The notes under the pieces are model-generated. The model was not told the DNA's origin. It was given only the letters and a program-made list of their open reading frames with translations, and ran no database searches. A program made the translations under genes and the position numbers. Shown in pieces: positions 48,018-57,322 of a stretch of 64,000 nt of DNA. The stretch is from Ananas comosus (lineage: Eukaryota; Streptophyta; Magnoliopsida; Poales; Bromeliaceae): positions 3,243,069-3,307,068 of the forward strand of contig NC_033636.1 of NCBI RefSeq assembly GCF_001540865.1. The letters run 5' to 3'. Position 1 is the first letter of the stretch, and the number at the start of each line of letters is the position of its first letter.

Positions 48018-50135
48018 CTAAGATGAGGAGCAAGGAAAGATATCACCTTTCCGGATCCAAACTTGTCGAATCGTTGGTTTTCTCGACTTGTTGACGTTAG
48101 GTGCCGTTTGTTTAGATTTTTGATCAACCGTTGGTGGTTTCTTTGCTTGAGGCTTCGGTTGAACTTGTCGTTTAGGCTTAGAATTCCGGTTTGCTTTAGG
48201 ATTCGGTTGGATTTGGCATTGCGCATTAGAATACCGGTTTGCTTGGGGATTTGGTCGAACTTGATGTTGTGTATTAGAAATCCGATTCCCTTGAGGTGCT
48301 CGACTCAAATGATTTGGCTTTTGATTTCGTGGGGGATGTCGAGTTGTAGATGATGTCGATTGAAGTTTAGAGAGTGTCGATCGATGTGTAGACATGGCCA
48401 ATTGATTCATCTTTTCTTTGTTTGGGCAATTCTTTTTGATGTGTCCTTTGATGCCACATCGATGACACACTTTGCCATTTAAAGTTGTTGAGACTTTCGA
48501 AGTTGATTTAGAATCCTTCTCAACATATGTCCGTTCATATCCGAGGCCCAATTTGCTCGTTTGACCCAATCCGAGCATATGATCCAATTTCTTAGATCCC
48601 GATGAAAACTTTTGAATATCGGTTTGGAGTTGACGAACTTGGTCGGCCAAGGCTTTGTTCGATTTGCGTGATTCCTCAAATTGATGCTCCAAAAATCCAA
48701 CTTTGCCTTTAGAGGATTTGATCGTTGATTCCGCTTCATTAAGCTTCTCTTGGAGGTCCAAATTATTCTTCAAAATTGATTCTCTTTCCTCCTCAAGAGC
48801 TTTGTTCGTTGTCTTTAAATTTTTATTTTCTTCCTCAATGTCTGATAGACGACGCCTCAACTTCTTATTATGCTTGGCCATCCTTTTTGATTCAATAAGA
48901 AGTTGATTGTACGCTTCCGCTATGTCATCGTCGTTTGATTCCTCCTCGCTATCGTCGATATCGCTCAAAGACACATGCGAAGAAGTAGACATATTGGAAT
49001 TAGACATAATAGAGGATAAACACACAACGTTAGACGAAGGCAAAGAAGAATTAGCAAACAAAGCAAGATTTTCATTCTTTTCTTCGTCACTTGAAGATGA
49101 TTCACTCGAAGACGAATCATCCCATGTCCTTGCTTCCAATGCCTTCTTAGTATATGATTTCTTCGAAGGACAATCCGTTGCGATGTGGCCGTAGCCTTTG
49201 CACTTGTAGCATCGGATCTCGCCTTCAAATACATCCTTTTCTTTCGAAGCCTTTGCACACTTCTTCTCTTTAGATGTAGAAGATGAAGACTTAGAAAACG
49301 ATTGTTGCTTAGACGATGTAGCCTTGTCAAATTTGTGCTTGTTCCGAAAATTTCGACGAAACTTCTTCGTTAATAGTGCAAGTTGATGTTCGAAATCGGC
49401 AAGCAATACATCTTCATCGGAATCTGAATCCTCATCTTCCTCCTTTGTCGACTTCAATGCAACCCCTATGCTTTTAGAGAAAGACTTGGAAGAAGATTGA
49501 TTAGTAGGAAAAGTCATCTCATATGTTTGTAAAACACCTACTAACTCTTCGACTTTCATCTCGTCCGGATGCTTTACGGTTTCGATTGCGGCAACTTTTG
49601 CCCGAAAGCATTCCGGAAGAGTTCGAAGAATCTTTCTAACTACTTTAGCATCCGGGATTTTCTCTCCCAAATTAGCGCATGTATTTACAACGTCTTGTAG
49701 ACACGTATAGTACTCGGTAAAGGTCTCGCTTTCGTCCATAAAAATTGAATCAAACTTGCTTATTAGCATTTGTAATTTTTGGACCTTTACTAAGCTCGTT
49801 CCTTCATGCGTAACTTGTAGAGTATCCCAAATCTCCTTGGCGGTTTCACACGCCGAAACATGAGTAAACTCCGTTTGCGATAAAGCATTGAATAAAGCAT
49901 TAATTCCTTTACCGTTAAACGAAGATGACTTGTTTTCATCTTTCGTCCACTTGTTCCGTAGTTTAAGAACGGTAGCATCATCGACGACTTCGGTAGGATG
50001 CTTCCAAACGAATTCTATAGCTTTCCACACCCGCTCATCGATTGCAATTAGAAAGGCTCTCATGCGAACTTTCCAATAGGCATAGTTTGTGCCATCGAAG
50101 AGCGGTAGTCGATTAATGTTTTCGCCTTCGGCCAT
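48018..50135 (-). CDS. gag: Intact copia-type gag, 705 aa
   Basis: Structural protein forming the virus-like particle. It starts MAEGENINRLPLFDGTNY, the usual start of plant copia gag, 22 nt after the primer site. A gag-polypeptide/UBN2-type core occupies about residues 10-215. Two CCHC zinc knuckles follow: C309-C322 (CYKCKGYGHIATDC) and C557-C570 (CHRCGIKGHIKKNC). Between them is a Ser-rich, acidic stretch and a coiled coil (about 405-520, EEENKNLKTTNKALEEERES). The tail is rich in Asn, Gln, Pro and basic residues. No stop or frameshift in 705 codons, unlike every other retroelement frame here, so it is young or under selection. The long C-terminal extension suggests the Sirevirus-like branch, which I infer rather than prove. 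Confidence 0.9.
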   Translation of the reverse strand: MAEGENINRLPLFDGTNYAYWKVRMRAFLIAIDERVWKAIEFVWKHPTEVVDDATVLKLRNKWTKDENKSSSFNGKGINALFNALSQTEFTHVSACETAKEIWDTLQVTHEGTSLVKVQKLQMLISKFDSIFMDESETFTEYYTCLQDVVNTCANLGEKIPDAKVVRKILRTLPECFRAKVAAIETVKHPDEMKVEELVGVLQTYEMTFPTNQSSSKSFSKSIGVALKSTKEEDEDSDSDEDVLLADFEHQLALLTKKFRRNFRNKHKFDKATSSKQQSFSKSSSSTSKEKKCAKASKEKDVFEGEIRCYKCKGYGHIATDCPSKKSYTKKALEARTWDDSSSSESSSSDEEKNENLALFANSSLPSSNVVCLSSIMSNSNMSTSSHVSLSDIDDSEEESNDDDIAEAYNQLLIESKRMAKHNKKLRRRLSDIEEENKNLKTTNKALEEERESILKNNLDLQEKLNEAESTIKSSKGKVGFLEHQFEESRKSNKALADQVRQLQTDIQKFSSGSKKLDHMLGLGQTSKLGLGYERTYVEKDSKSTSKVSTTLNGKVCHRCGIKGHIKKNCPNKEKMNQLAMSTHRSTLSKLQSTSSTTRHPPRNQKPNHLSRAPQGNRISNTQHQVRPNPQANRYSNAQCQIQPNPKANRNSKPKRQVQPKPQAKKPPTVDQKSKQTAPNVNKSRKPTIRQVWIRKGDIFPCSSS

Positions 50136-50159
50136 TAGATAGCAATTTATCTAGATCCT

Positions 50160-50171
50160 GCTCTGATACCA
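50160..50171 (-). other. Primer-binding site, tRNA-iMet type
   Basis: TGGTATCAGAGC on the minus strand, 2 nt after the end of the 5' LTR of the non-autonomous copia element. Confidence 0.95.
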
Positions 50172-50473
50172 ATTGTAAGTTTTGGGGTGCCTAAGGATCT
50201 ATCTAGATTGTATCTAATACCTAGAGGGGGGTGAATAGGTGTAACGGCCAAAAACCACAAATCTAAATGCGACAAAAATAAATGCGGAAAATAAAAAGCA
50301 CATCGAGATTTATGTGGAAACTCCAACTTGGAGTAAAAAACCCACGAGACCAACACGTGAAAAAATAATTCACTAAGAAAAAAGATTACAAGGTGATTAC
50401 CGACTCCACGGACTCGACCTCTCTTAACCTCTTACGAACCTCCGCGTAATCCTCCGGGTTGTCCACGCCCTCA

Positions 50474-50628
50474 CGTTCGAATCCACGAACGCCACGTTCC
50501 GAGTCCACGAAACGCCACCACTTCGAATCCACGAAGCTCCACCACTTCGAATCCACGAAGCTATCGATCCGAATCCTCGAACCCTTGAAAACGTCGAATC
50601 CACGACGCCTCACGCCGAATCCACGACG
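50474..50628 (-). repeat. Array of ~7 short hairpins with constant loop, 5' LTR
   Basis: Same array as at 43695-43849, with small changes: unit 3 here is CTTCG/CGAAG (CTTTG in the other LTR) and unit 7 is CGCCG/CGACG. It lies ~250-410 nt downstream of the TATA box at 50880-50887 and so should be in the transcribed leader. Confidence 0.7.
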
Positions 50629-50879
50629 CCGTTCATGAGAAGCATCATAAGTATGGCGATCCTTCGCTTAGAGTATCGTAGAAAACCAAGGAAGAGAACT
50701 CCAAGTGAAGCGTAGATCAAATCGACATATAGATCGAAAATTCCAATACCTCGATTTGACCTAAAAGAGGCTTTATGAAGAAAATAGATTTTTGATGAAA
50801 TCCGAGCCTCTAGGGTTTCTCAAACATGTATTTTTGTGATGTTTGATAATACCTACATCTTAGAGAACCCCTAATAGCT

Positions 50880-50887
50880 TATTTATA
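50880..50887 (-). promoter_or_regulatory. LTR TATA box (5' LTR)
   Basis: TATAAATA on the minus strand, ~460 bp inside the LTR and just downstream of the ACCGGT array. Confidence 0.6.
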
Positions 50888-50943
50888 GACTTTAGAATCA
50901 ATCGGAGTAGGATTTAGAAAGTTTTCAGGATTTTACACTGTGT

Positions 50944-51077
50944 ACCGATACACTTTAAGCTGTTACCGGTTACACGATGACGGAACGAAAAAACCTGACG
51001 AAACATGAAACCGGTTACATGTTGATGGTTGTACCGGTACACATTTTGTACCGGTACACTTCTGATGCTGTACCGGT
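50944..51077 (-). promoter_or_regulatory. ACCGGT array, 5' LTR of copia element
   Basis: Exact sites at 50965, 51010, 51033, 51050 and 51072 and the near-match ACCGAT at 50944. Three are in GTACCGGTAC or a one-base variant. The array is 270-400 bp inside the LTR, upstream of the TATA box. Confidence 0.65.
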
Positions 51078-51351
51078 ATACTTTGCAAATTTTCACCGTT
51101 TCGGATTTTGCAAAGTTCCGATGCACTTTCTAATCCAGTAAACTTTGATATTATGATTCTAATGCCTACAACTAAGTATAAATCACCATAACATGAAATA
51201 AAACTTTACCTGAGCATCGTGATTCACGCCGTGAGTTATTTTTTGATTTCTTCGAAGTCTTTGATTCTTCGATCTTCGTCGATTCGCTTTGATCCTTCAA
51301 GACTCCGACTCACTTCACGAAACTTGCCAATACAAAATCCTTAACAGCATG

Positions 51352-51753
51352 AAGAAAGATATTAGGGAATTCGTGGCGCAGTGTCTCACGTGCCAACAAG
51401 TGAAAGCGGAGCGCCGGTTTCCGGCGAGAAAGTTGCAAAGCATATCTATACCCATTTGGAAATGGGAGAATATCGCAATGGACTTCGTAACCGGTTTGCT
51501 TCAATCACAAGGCGGACACAGCGCAATTTGGGTGATAGTGGACCGATTGACGAAGTCGGCGCACTTTTTGCCGATTCATAGTACGTGGTCGGGAGACAAG
51601 TTGGCTCAAGTACATCTCGACGAGGTTGTGAGGCTTCATGGGGTTCCCGTGTCTATTGTATCGGATCGAGACCCGAGGTTCACGTCTCACTTTTGGAGGA
51701 GCCTACAGGATGTGATGGGCACACGGCTCAATTTTAGTATGGCATTTCATCCT
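51352..51753 (+). pseudogene. pol: Gypsy element 2 pol, part 2 (integrase core, truncated)
   Basis: It resumes the frame cut at 43392 with KKDIREFVAQCLTCQQ, then MDFVTG (near 51479) and SDRDP (near 51661). It stops after FSMAFHP, before the conserved glutamate of the integrase triad, where the sequence jumps into the middle of the LTR. The remainder of integrase and the chromodomain are lost. Confidence 0.9.
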
Positions 51754-53274
51754 CGATTCAGTAATCCGACGAATCTAAGTAATGATTTTGGGTAAAAAGC
51801 CTAATTTGGCTTCGTTATGTCGCAAGCGAGAGAATAGGCATCCAAAAATTCTAATAATTGAACCATAGCACCCTTGCAACCATACGAGGTGGGTGGTGCA
51901 TTCCGAAAATGTTGAATTTCCTTTTATGTCTAGAGTGTCATTCTTGAGCATATGTTTGTATACTTTGTTCATGCATTGTAGGGTAAGTAGAATGTGTAAA
52001 ATTGCATGCTTAGAGTATAAGATGCATTCGAGATATTATGAGTTATTGAAAACATGTTAAACCCTATGTTGCATGAAAAGTGATAAAGACCTAGATGAGG
52101 TATAGAACGAAATGACATTATGACATATGGATTGTGTGGCATTAGTATACACATAGGGTGTGGCATCAAAGAGTTTGAATGCTAGAGTTGGACACTTAGT
52201 GAGTGTGGCATTAGTGAATGAGTATAAAGAACAAAATAGTGTATATGACACTAGTGAAAGTTAAAGAATGCAAGAAAAGAGAGATAGTGACACTGTGACA
52301 TAGTAACCTTAAAGTTAAGGGTCACATGAGCATTGGAATCTTTAAAGCTAAGAATTGATCATACTCGCCTATAGTCTTGGCTTGAGGGAGGTCGCTTCCC
52401 CTCGAGCGATAAGCTCCGGAGTTGTCATCACTGGGAAGGGGAATCCCCATAATAACGTTCCATCGGGAGGAAGCTGAGGGCCCGATATTAGGGATTTGAG
52501 TTGGTAAGTTATAGAACCCGGCGGGAGGAAGTTGAGGGCCCGACGGGTTAGCCACGAGATTGTGTAAAGGAAAAGTAAACTTGCATTCATCATGAGAATT
52601 TCATTGAGCATACGATTGATTATATTTTGTTCAGGCATATTAGCTGCATTTGTTAGTTGGTTACTATCCATTCTTTCTTCTATTATGCCTGATTTAGACC
52701 TAGAGGGAAAGTCAGCGAGGTCGGCAGCCAAACCCACTGGGAACTTTGTTATAGTTCTCACCCATCTTTTTCCACAGAGCCGGGACCGAGTGAGCCGGCT
52801 GATGATCGCGGTAAGGGCATCACGCCATAGACAGGGACCGCCCAAGTTGGTTGTATTTTGTTAGTCGCATACCCTTATATATCATCTTTTATACTCGATG
52901 ATTATAGTTGTATTAAAGATGTTTAAATGAATGATGTAAAAGATTTTATGTTTAATTGCAAAAGGTTATATTTGGAGATATCATGTGATGTAAAAGAGAA
53001 GAAATAATGTTACAGAAAAGAATGTAAATGTATAAGTTGTATGCATGCATGTGATTTAAAGTTAATCATATTACTTGTATGGATAATTAGTTAATACTTT
53101 CACTTTGGCTATTGCTCGCCCTCGTGCGAGCCACTATGTATGTTTTCACTTGTGCAAAAAATCTACTCGATTTGTACTTGTGTTGAGCCTTGGACGGACA
53201 GGGGAGGTGATGTCCGTTCGGCGTCTGTTCTACGTATCCGAACTGACCAAATAGGCCGAGCTCGGGGCGTGACA
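51754..53274 (+). repeat. Truncated 3' LTR of gypsy element 2
   Basis: Collinear with 38003-39523 of the 5' LTR and ending CTCGGGGCGTGACA. The first ~1.06 kb of the LTR is missing. Confidence 0.9.
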
Positions 53275-53539
53275 ACCGTCGTCATCGCACCCTCCGTCGC
53301 CATCGCACCCTCCATTGCCGTCATCGTGATCGGCACACCCACCATCTCTTTTTCCCCTGTGGCTCTCTCTATCTTACTCTCTCTCTCACCTCCCTTTGTC
53401 GCACCTTGTATCTCACTCTCTCTCTCTTACCTCCCTCTGCTGCCGTTGCCACTACTGCCACCGTCATTGTCGTACCTGCCTTCACACTTGCCTTGAGATC
53501 TCTCTCTCATTCTCGCAGCATTCTCTTTCGTCCTCTCTC

Positions 53540-53570
<31 letters not shown>

Positions 53571-53790
53571 GCGATAGTGCCGTCGCCGACAAACCCACCG
53601 TCGCCGACAAACCCACCATCACGGAGACGTAGAAAGGGGAAGAAAGTGGTGAATGGTTCACCATTTTTAAAAGTGGTGGAACCATTCACCGCTTTTACAG
53701 GGTGTATAAAATTTTATGAATGTAGTTAACCATTCACCGCTTTAGTGAAATCGGTGAATAGTTCACTGCATTTCTTTCTCTCTCTACCAC
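53275..53790 (+). mobile_element. Right part of the foldback-like element
   Basis: GTCGTCATCGCACC blocks, a long CT microsatellite (about 53480-53572) and then inverted motifs AGTGGTGAATGGTTCACC and CATTCACCGCTTT (53645-53775). Open frames here come from the CT repeat and are not genes. Confidence 0.45.
53480..53572 (+). repeat. (CT)n microsatellite
   Basis: Runs of CTCTCT, interrupted by short unique sequence, the longest at 53539-53572. Confidence 0.8.
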
Positions 53791-54084
53791 CCAGGTACCC
53801 ACATGGCGAAACGAAGACTATATTTACAAATAAAAATTTTGACTAGCCTAATTTTAGAATAAAAATTTAGAAGAGGCATACTACCCTAAAATCTCCGATG
53901 AAAAGCCAAAATAAAAAGGCTAGATGAAATAATTTAAATACTAAGAAATTATCTTGCATCTTTTATTTTTCGCTTGTTATATTTGGCAATGCCAAAAGTC
54001 TAGCATTGATAAAATTTCAATAGTAAAGAAATTGCCAATTTTTTCTAAATGCGTTAGTGTAAAAGCGTCAGCATATATAGGCAT
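53791..54084. other. No feature recognised
   Basis: AT-rich sequence between the foldback-like element and the duplicated SPO11-1 segment. No frame or repeat end is evident. Confidence 0.3.
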
Positions 54085-54976
54085 ATAAAAATAGTGTAGC
54101 ATCAGCTACATTAGCATAGCATGAGTTAGGCTAAGCAACTTCTATTTTGATTATCTGGAGGTTTGAACATTTAGTGTGTATGAATGGATAGACATATAAA
54201 CAAATAAAGTGATATTCATATAAAACATCTTCAAACACTACTTTTTTAGTTATCAATTTTATAAATTAAATATTCTTTTTCATTTCAGTAAATAAATTAT
54301 TGATATAGTTTTAATATATTATTCAAAATTGAATAGTTTAAATTATATTTGAAAGAAAAAAAGTTGAAATAAAAATTGAAGTAAAAAAAAGACCTTCGCG
54401 TGGCAAGAACAACAAGAATGAGTCGTGTTAAGCTACAATTTAGCCCAGAAGTGAGGTCAAGGGTCTGGTGATATATGCATTGTGTTCACCATGTGTCGTG
54501 CCATGCTAGACTGATAAGATATGATCTAAAATACCTACCGTCACGTTGAACATGTTTCAGACCCATATATAGTCTCCATGGATATTTTTGTGCTAAACTA
54601 CTAATTTTGTGATATAAATATATCCCCTTTTTTGATGTATATTTCATAACTTTTCTATCTAAATTAATTTTTTGACGCTAGACTTATAACTTTTTTCTAA
54701 TAAAAAAATTCATTAGTAGTCGTTTAAACTATTGGATGGAGGGTCACAACTCCTAGGTGATACATCTTACTAGCAAACATACGAGTAGCATTAATTTTTC
54801 TTTCTCAATCTATTAGAACTCCTAGGTGATACATCTTACTAGCAAACGTACAAGTAGCATTTCTCTTTCTCAATCTATTTGGTGGTAACCAATCGACAAC
54901 TGGAAGAGGTAGTTGTTAAGCAAGAGTGGACAATGGCGAGAATGAGTTGGAGCTCGAATCCTCTCGACCTGTTGCC
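54085..54976 (+). repeat. Inverted duplicate of the SPO11-1 upstream region and exon 1 start
   Basis: Read on the plus strand it aligns with the minus strand of about 17433-18280: TAGGCTAAGCAA, CATGTTTCAGACCCAT, GGTGATACATCTT, GGTGGTAACCA and the start ATGGC all recur in order. Similarity ends inside exon 1, about 14 codons after the ATG. An internal ~55-bp stretch (CTCCTAGGTGATACATCTTA ...) is itself repeated at 54750 and 54816. By eye it is roughly 75-80% similar, so the duplication is not recent. Confidence 0.8.
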
Positions 54977-55121
54977 ATGTGTCGAGCCCACGGTGGGAGC
55001 ACTCATCAGGCACGTGCACCAAACCCGCCGAACGAACAGAGTTTTCCTTATCTACCCAAAGCGTCACAAGTATGTATACACAATATATTCCAACCAGGAA
55101 TTTAATATATTGATTGTATAA
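54933..55121 (+). pseudogene. SPO11-1 exon 1 fragment opening a chimeric frame
   Basis: The ATG equivalent to that of SPO11-1 (17478) opens MARMSWSSNPLDLL, comparable with MAGMSCTSNRPDLLL of the gene, then continues for about 48 codons of unrelated sequence to a stop at 55119-55121. No other SPO11-1 exon is nearby. It may be transcribed if the copied upstream region still acts as a promoter; otherwise it is a gene fragment. Confidence 0.55.
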
Positions 55122-55267
55122 GGAAAGTATCACAAGATATAAAAGTTAATACTACTTCTATTATATAATTTGTTTTATTTAATTACACATATTATTTTTC
55201 TTTCAAAAATACAATCCAAAATATTACATTACATTTTCTTTGCTAGTACATCGTCCAAAATAGGGTA
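55122..55267. other. No feature recognised
   Basis: AT-rich spacer before the LTR pieces. Confidence 0.3.
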
Positions 55268-56195
55268 TGTCACACCCGAGCTCTAGCGGAAGCCCACCCG
55301 GCGCTTGCACGACCCACCGTGTACACACACTAGGCATCAATAACAACTAAATAAAGAAGTAGAAATATAACCTAAACAAGGTGATTAGAGCAAGTACATA
55401 ATTCTACTGCATAAACAAGTCTATTACAATACAAAAAAATCATACAAAAGAGTACATCTTTCACATTAAAACCAAAAGAAAGATGTCAATGGGTCTATTT
55501 ATAGCAACACTGAGGAGGCTCTAGTTAGTCGCTAACCCCTTGCCATGATCCCTAGCCTCTCCCGTTGTAGAAGGCTCTGAAACAAAAACAAGTAACCAAT
55601 GGGGGTTAGAACTATTAACAGTAGTTCTCAGTGGGTAAGCCGCCAAGAGTAGCGAAATACATTACTAGGTCAACTGAAGTAAAGATAATTTATAACTAAA
55701 ATATGAAGCATAAATGTAGGAACTGAAACGAAATGGTTCTACTACTATCTTGCCTCAAGGTGATAATGCCAGCTAACATGAATGTGGCTCTACCACTGTC
55801 ATTTGTACAAATATGCACAAGTTTACATGGATGCCCATCTCTATACTGAAAAGTAAATTTCTCATTATTATCATGCCATTACACTACAATACTAATCAAT
55901 ATGTACATGGATCTGCTGCCATTAAGTATGCAAGTATGAGTAATGACCAATATGAATGTTCGACTACTATGTATGCATCAACTAGTTATGATGTATAATG
56001 TCATGTTTACTTAACTTTTATCCAATCAACAAGGGACTTACACATGGTAACGTCCCGACTTGTGTCGTGCCTAATAGTCCTGTGGTAGTTAACATTCCCC
56101 CTCTAGGAATGAGCTTCACCTACAGCATTCCACTTTGGCGCCCAATCCTGCACGGGCGAGCATGATGTCGCAAAGGCCATGTGCATTTAACATCA
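55268..56195 (-). mobile_element. LTR fragment, minus orientation
   Basis: It starts TGTCACACCCGAGCTCTAGC and is collinear with the first ~1.1 kb of the minus-strand LTRs at 2481 and 21397 (GCGGAAGCCCACCCGGC, AGGCTCTGAAACAAAAACAAG, TTACACATGGTAACGTCCC). The similarity in this orientation stops near 56195. Confidence 0.7.
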
Positions 56196-57322
56196 CAAGC
56201 TCAATGGAACGACTTAATTAAGGCATGAATGACAAATTTATATAATTGCTTAGTCAAATGAGAGGTAATTACTTGCATGACAAATTTCATTCTCCATATA
56301 GTGGAGGCTTATGTAGCAAGCCACATGCATGACATGAAATATGAACTTGGTTGACATCCTCATATTCTTTGAATATGGCATTAGTAAATTATTCTCTTAC
56401 ATACTATAGTGGAAATAGTATACATCTGTAACCCTCTATGGTTATGCATGAGTTAAGGAACCATCCTTACTAGGATAAAAGAGATGAGTGGTAGTGTGAG
56501 ACCCTAGATAGTCATATATAGAGGATATAATAGGGCTAAAACTCTTAACCTCGCTTAAGCATTTTGGGTGGTGGCTAAGCCTAAGAGGTTAAGAGAGTTA
56601 AGCGTGCTAGGATGGGAGTAGTCCTAGGATGGGTGACCCCCTGGGAAAGTTAGGGCGCCACAGTTGGTATCAGAGCCAATTACCAGCCGAAAATGTGAGA
56701 TAAGTCTTGGCTGAGCCAGGGTCGGAATGACAAGGCTAGCGAGATGAGTCTCACATTGCCTGGTACTTGTGAGTCTGAGCCTGACGAGGACATCAGTGTT
56801 TAAAGAGGGGGAGAATGTGAGACCCCAAATAGTCCTATATATAAGATATAATAGAGCTAAAACTCTTAACCCGGTTTAAGCATTTTGGGTGGTGGCTAGG
56901 CCCAAGAGGTTAAAAGAGTTAACCGTGCTAAGACGGGAGTAGTCCTAGGATGGGTGACCTCCTGGAAAAGTTGGGGCATCACAGGTAGCATCATATGAGA
57001 CACTACATGAACTAGTGGAACTATTGGACTTGTACTTGCATGGCAATTTTTTTTACTTGCTATAGTAGAAAAGAAAAGCATGGCACCTTGCATGTTAATG
57101 ATAAATTGTAGAGCTATGAATATTGTACTTAACTAGAGATGATATCATGACATTGTACTCGATCTCTAGGCCGTTAGATGATATTTCATGTTTTAGACAT
57201 GATGATTGATGTTCCTACACGTTTGATCACGCTTGCTTGCCTTTGTGCTATTTGCACAAGCTTGTGAGGGTCGCTTTTTGCGGCTACCCTAATGGCATTT
57301 GTAAGGTAATGGATTCTCGTCG
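56196..57322 (+). mobile_element. LTR pieces in opposite orientation (scrambled)
   Basis: GAATATGGCATTAGTAA (about 56372), ATACTATAGTGGAAATAGTA (about 56403), AACTATTGGACTTG (about 57023) and CAAGCTTGTGAGGGTCGCT (about 57258) are reverse complements of blocks at 23400, 22750, 23760 and 22500 of the 21397 LTR. The family's block order is therefore inverted and partly repeated. The TRIM (56495-56983) sits inside. Either two LTR fragments lie head to head or the locus was rearranged. Confidence 0.55.
56495..56983 (+). mobile_element. Complete TRIM (terminal-repeat retrotransposon in miniature)
   Basis: LTR 56495-56662 and LTR 56816-56983, each 168 bp, TGTGAGACCC to ..CACA. Primer site TGGTATCAGAGC at 56665-56676 (tRNA-iMet), polypurine tract AAAGAGGGGGAGAA at 56802-56815. 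The perfect target-site duplication GGTAG is at 56490-56494 and 56984-56988. The 153-bp interior has no coding capacity, so it depends on enzymes in trans. Same family as the solo LTR at 7456. Confidence 0.95.

Larger units (their letters stand above)
43393..51346 (-). mobile_element. Non-autonomous Ty1-copia element with gag and an extra ORF, no pol
   Basis: 7,954 bp, inserted in pol of gypsy element 2 with the perfect target-site duplication GCATG (43388-43392 and 51347-51351). On the minus strand: 5' LTR 51346-50174, primer site 50171-50160, intact 705-codon gag, an AT-rich gap, ORF2 with a plant-transposon-protein-type domain, polypurine tract, 3' LTR 44545-43393. No protease, integrase, reverse transcriptase or RNase H motif is found in the ~6.7 kb interior. 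It resembles the gag-only (TR-GAG type) class and must use enzymes in trans. LTR ends TGTTAAGGATTTT and ..CTTACA are shared with the copia element at 57517. Confidence 0.9.
50174..51346 (-). repeat. 5' LTR of the non-autonomous copia element
   Basis: 1,173 bp, 20 bp longer than the 3' LTR because of one more ACCGGT unit (near 51061-51080). Otherwise near-identical, hence a recent insertion. Confidence 0.92.
36947..53274 (+). mobile_element. Second Ty3-gypsy element, truncated and split by a copia element
   Basis: 5' LTR 36947-39523, primer site 39531-39542, gag and pol up to 43392, then a non-autonomous copia element (43393-51346, TSD GCATG), then the rest of the integrase (51352 to about 51753), fused by a deletion to the middle of the 3' LTR (about 51754-53274). 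The flanks ACCAT (36942-36946) and ACCGT (53275-53279) match 4/5. Same lineage as element 1, but a different family by LTR sequence. The end of pol, the polypurine tract and the first ~1.06 kb of the 3' LTR are missing. Confidence 0.9.

Noticed and set aside
48063..49194. Plus-strand frames of up to 96 codons
   Set aside because: They are shadows of the 705-codon copia gag on the minus strand.
53396..53729. Overlapping 60-107-codon frames on both strands
   Set aside because: They come from the CT/GA microsatellite of the foldback-like element and have Ser/Leu or Arg/Glu low-complexity products.
54879..55121. 80-codon frame taken as a complete new gene
   Set aside because: The upstream 18 codons fall in what is the untranslated leader of SPO11-1; only the part from 54933 corresponds to coding sequence, and it is a fragment.
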